This document shows, piece by piece, positions 63,693 to 64,000 of a stretch of DNA of 64,000 nucleotides. The notes under the pieces were generated by a model. The model was not told the DNA's origin. It saw only the letters and a program-made list of their open reading frames with translations, and did no database searches. A program made the position numbers and the translations under genes. Numbering within the stretch: the first letter of the stretch is position 1; every line of letters starts with the position of its first letter. Where the stretch lies: positions 4,526,001-4,590,000 of the forward strand of contig NC_133298.1 of the NCBI RefSeq assembly GCF_005239225.2, read 5' to 3'. This stretch comes from Populus alba (Eukaryota > Streptophyta > Magnoliopsida > Malpighiales > Salicaceae).

Positions 63693-64000
63693 GTTTGTTA
63701 GATGCTGACCAGAGAGATCCGTTTAAGAGGGAAAATGGGGTGTTCTGGGTTTTATTTCAAAAAACACCACCTTTACTTTCTATCTACCTCTAGTCACTAC
63801 TGACTTCTATCTGTAACTTGAGATAACAGTTAACTGCCCAAATCAGTACTCTAATTGACTGGGGAGTCGACCCATTGACCCACTAACTCGGAACTTGGAC
63901 AGTTTCTTTCAAAACTAAGTACGTAGTTAACTTACACCAACATAAACTATCTTTGTAGGAAGGTTGGACAGAGCTTTCTTGTAAAAATATTTGCCCCACT
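63693..64000 (-). promoter_or_regulatory. Upstream region of the SEND1 gene
   Basis: About 300 bases upstream of the start codon, holding the leader and part of the promoter. No further gene is seen before the window ends. The plus-strand open frame crossing 63413-63793 is antisense to exons 1 and 2. Confidence 0.5.

Overview
This window is nuclear DNA of a flowering plant, most likely a woody rosid of the poplar/willow group. The genes are split by GT-AG introns, intergenic DNA is A+T rich, and the mobile-element remnants (CCCGGGT-rich terminal sequences, a small retroelement with Met-tRNA-type priming site, A+T-rich MITE-like blocks) match what I know of Salicaceae genomes. The species call is inference; no search could be run.

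Nine protein-coding genes look intact, and I rebuilt their exons from splice sites and reading frame. From left to right: a PORR-domain organelle RNA-splicing-type protein (minus, 6354-7745); a class IV HD-Zip START transcription factor of the ANL2/HDG1 group (minus, 10119-14380); ribosomal protein eL24 (plus, 19643-21391); a catalytically complete rhomboid protease (plus, 25590-28193); an IQ67-domain calmodulin-binding protein (minus, 31762-36120); a plant heterotrimeric G-protein gamma subunit (plus, 45734-47355); an ARL5/ARFC1-type small GTPase (minus, 47649-49894); a POPEYE/bHLH47-type iron-response regulator (plus, 55771-56715); and a SEND1/GEN2-type Rad2/XPG nuclease with 14 coding exons (minus, 58718-63692). 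For the multi-exon genes the summed exon lengths are exact multiples of three.

The spaces between genes hold broken genes and repeats. At 29559-29883 is a lipid-transfer-protein pseudogene. At 38612-39883 a Mutator-like element carrying a piece of a BRAHMA chromatin-remodeller gene sits inside a TRIM-like retroelement. At 57320-58215 there are remnants of a hypersensitive-induced-reaction (HIR) protein gene followed by the end of a receptor-like-protein gene. At 40.2-41.8 kb is a decayed coding region I cannot name. At 51.2-53.9 kb is a repetitive block resembling retrotransposon untranslated DNA. Long non-coding duplications lie at 16.3-19.0 kb and 2.2-5.5 kb.

The genes are not an operon or obvious pathway cluster; this is an ordinary euchromatic stretch. 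The most interesting points are the nested element with the captured BRAHMA exon, the altered EAR-like repression motif and promoter G-box cluster of the POPEYE-type gene, and the tightly convergent signalling pair (G gamma and ARL5).
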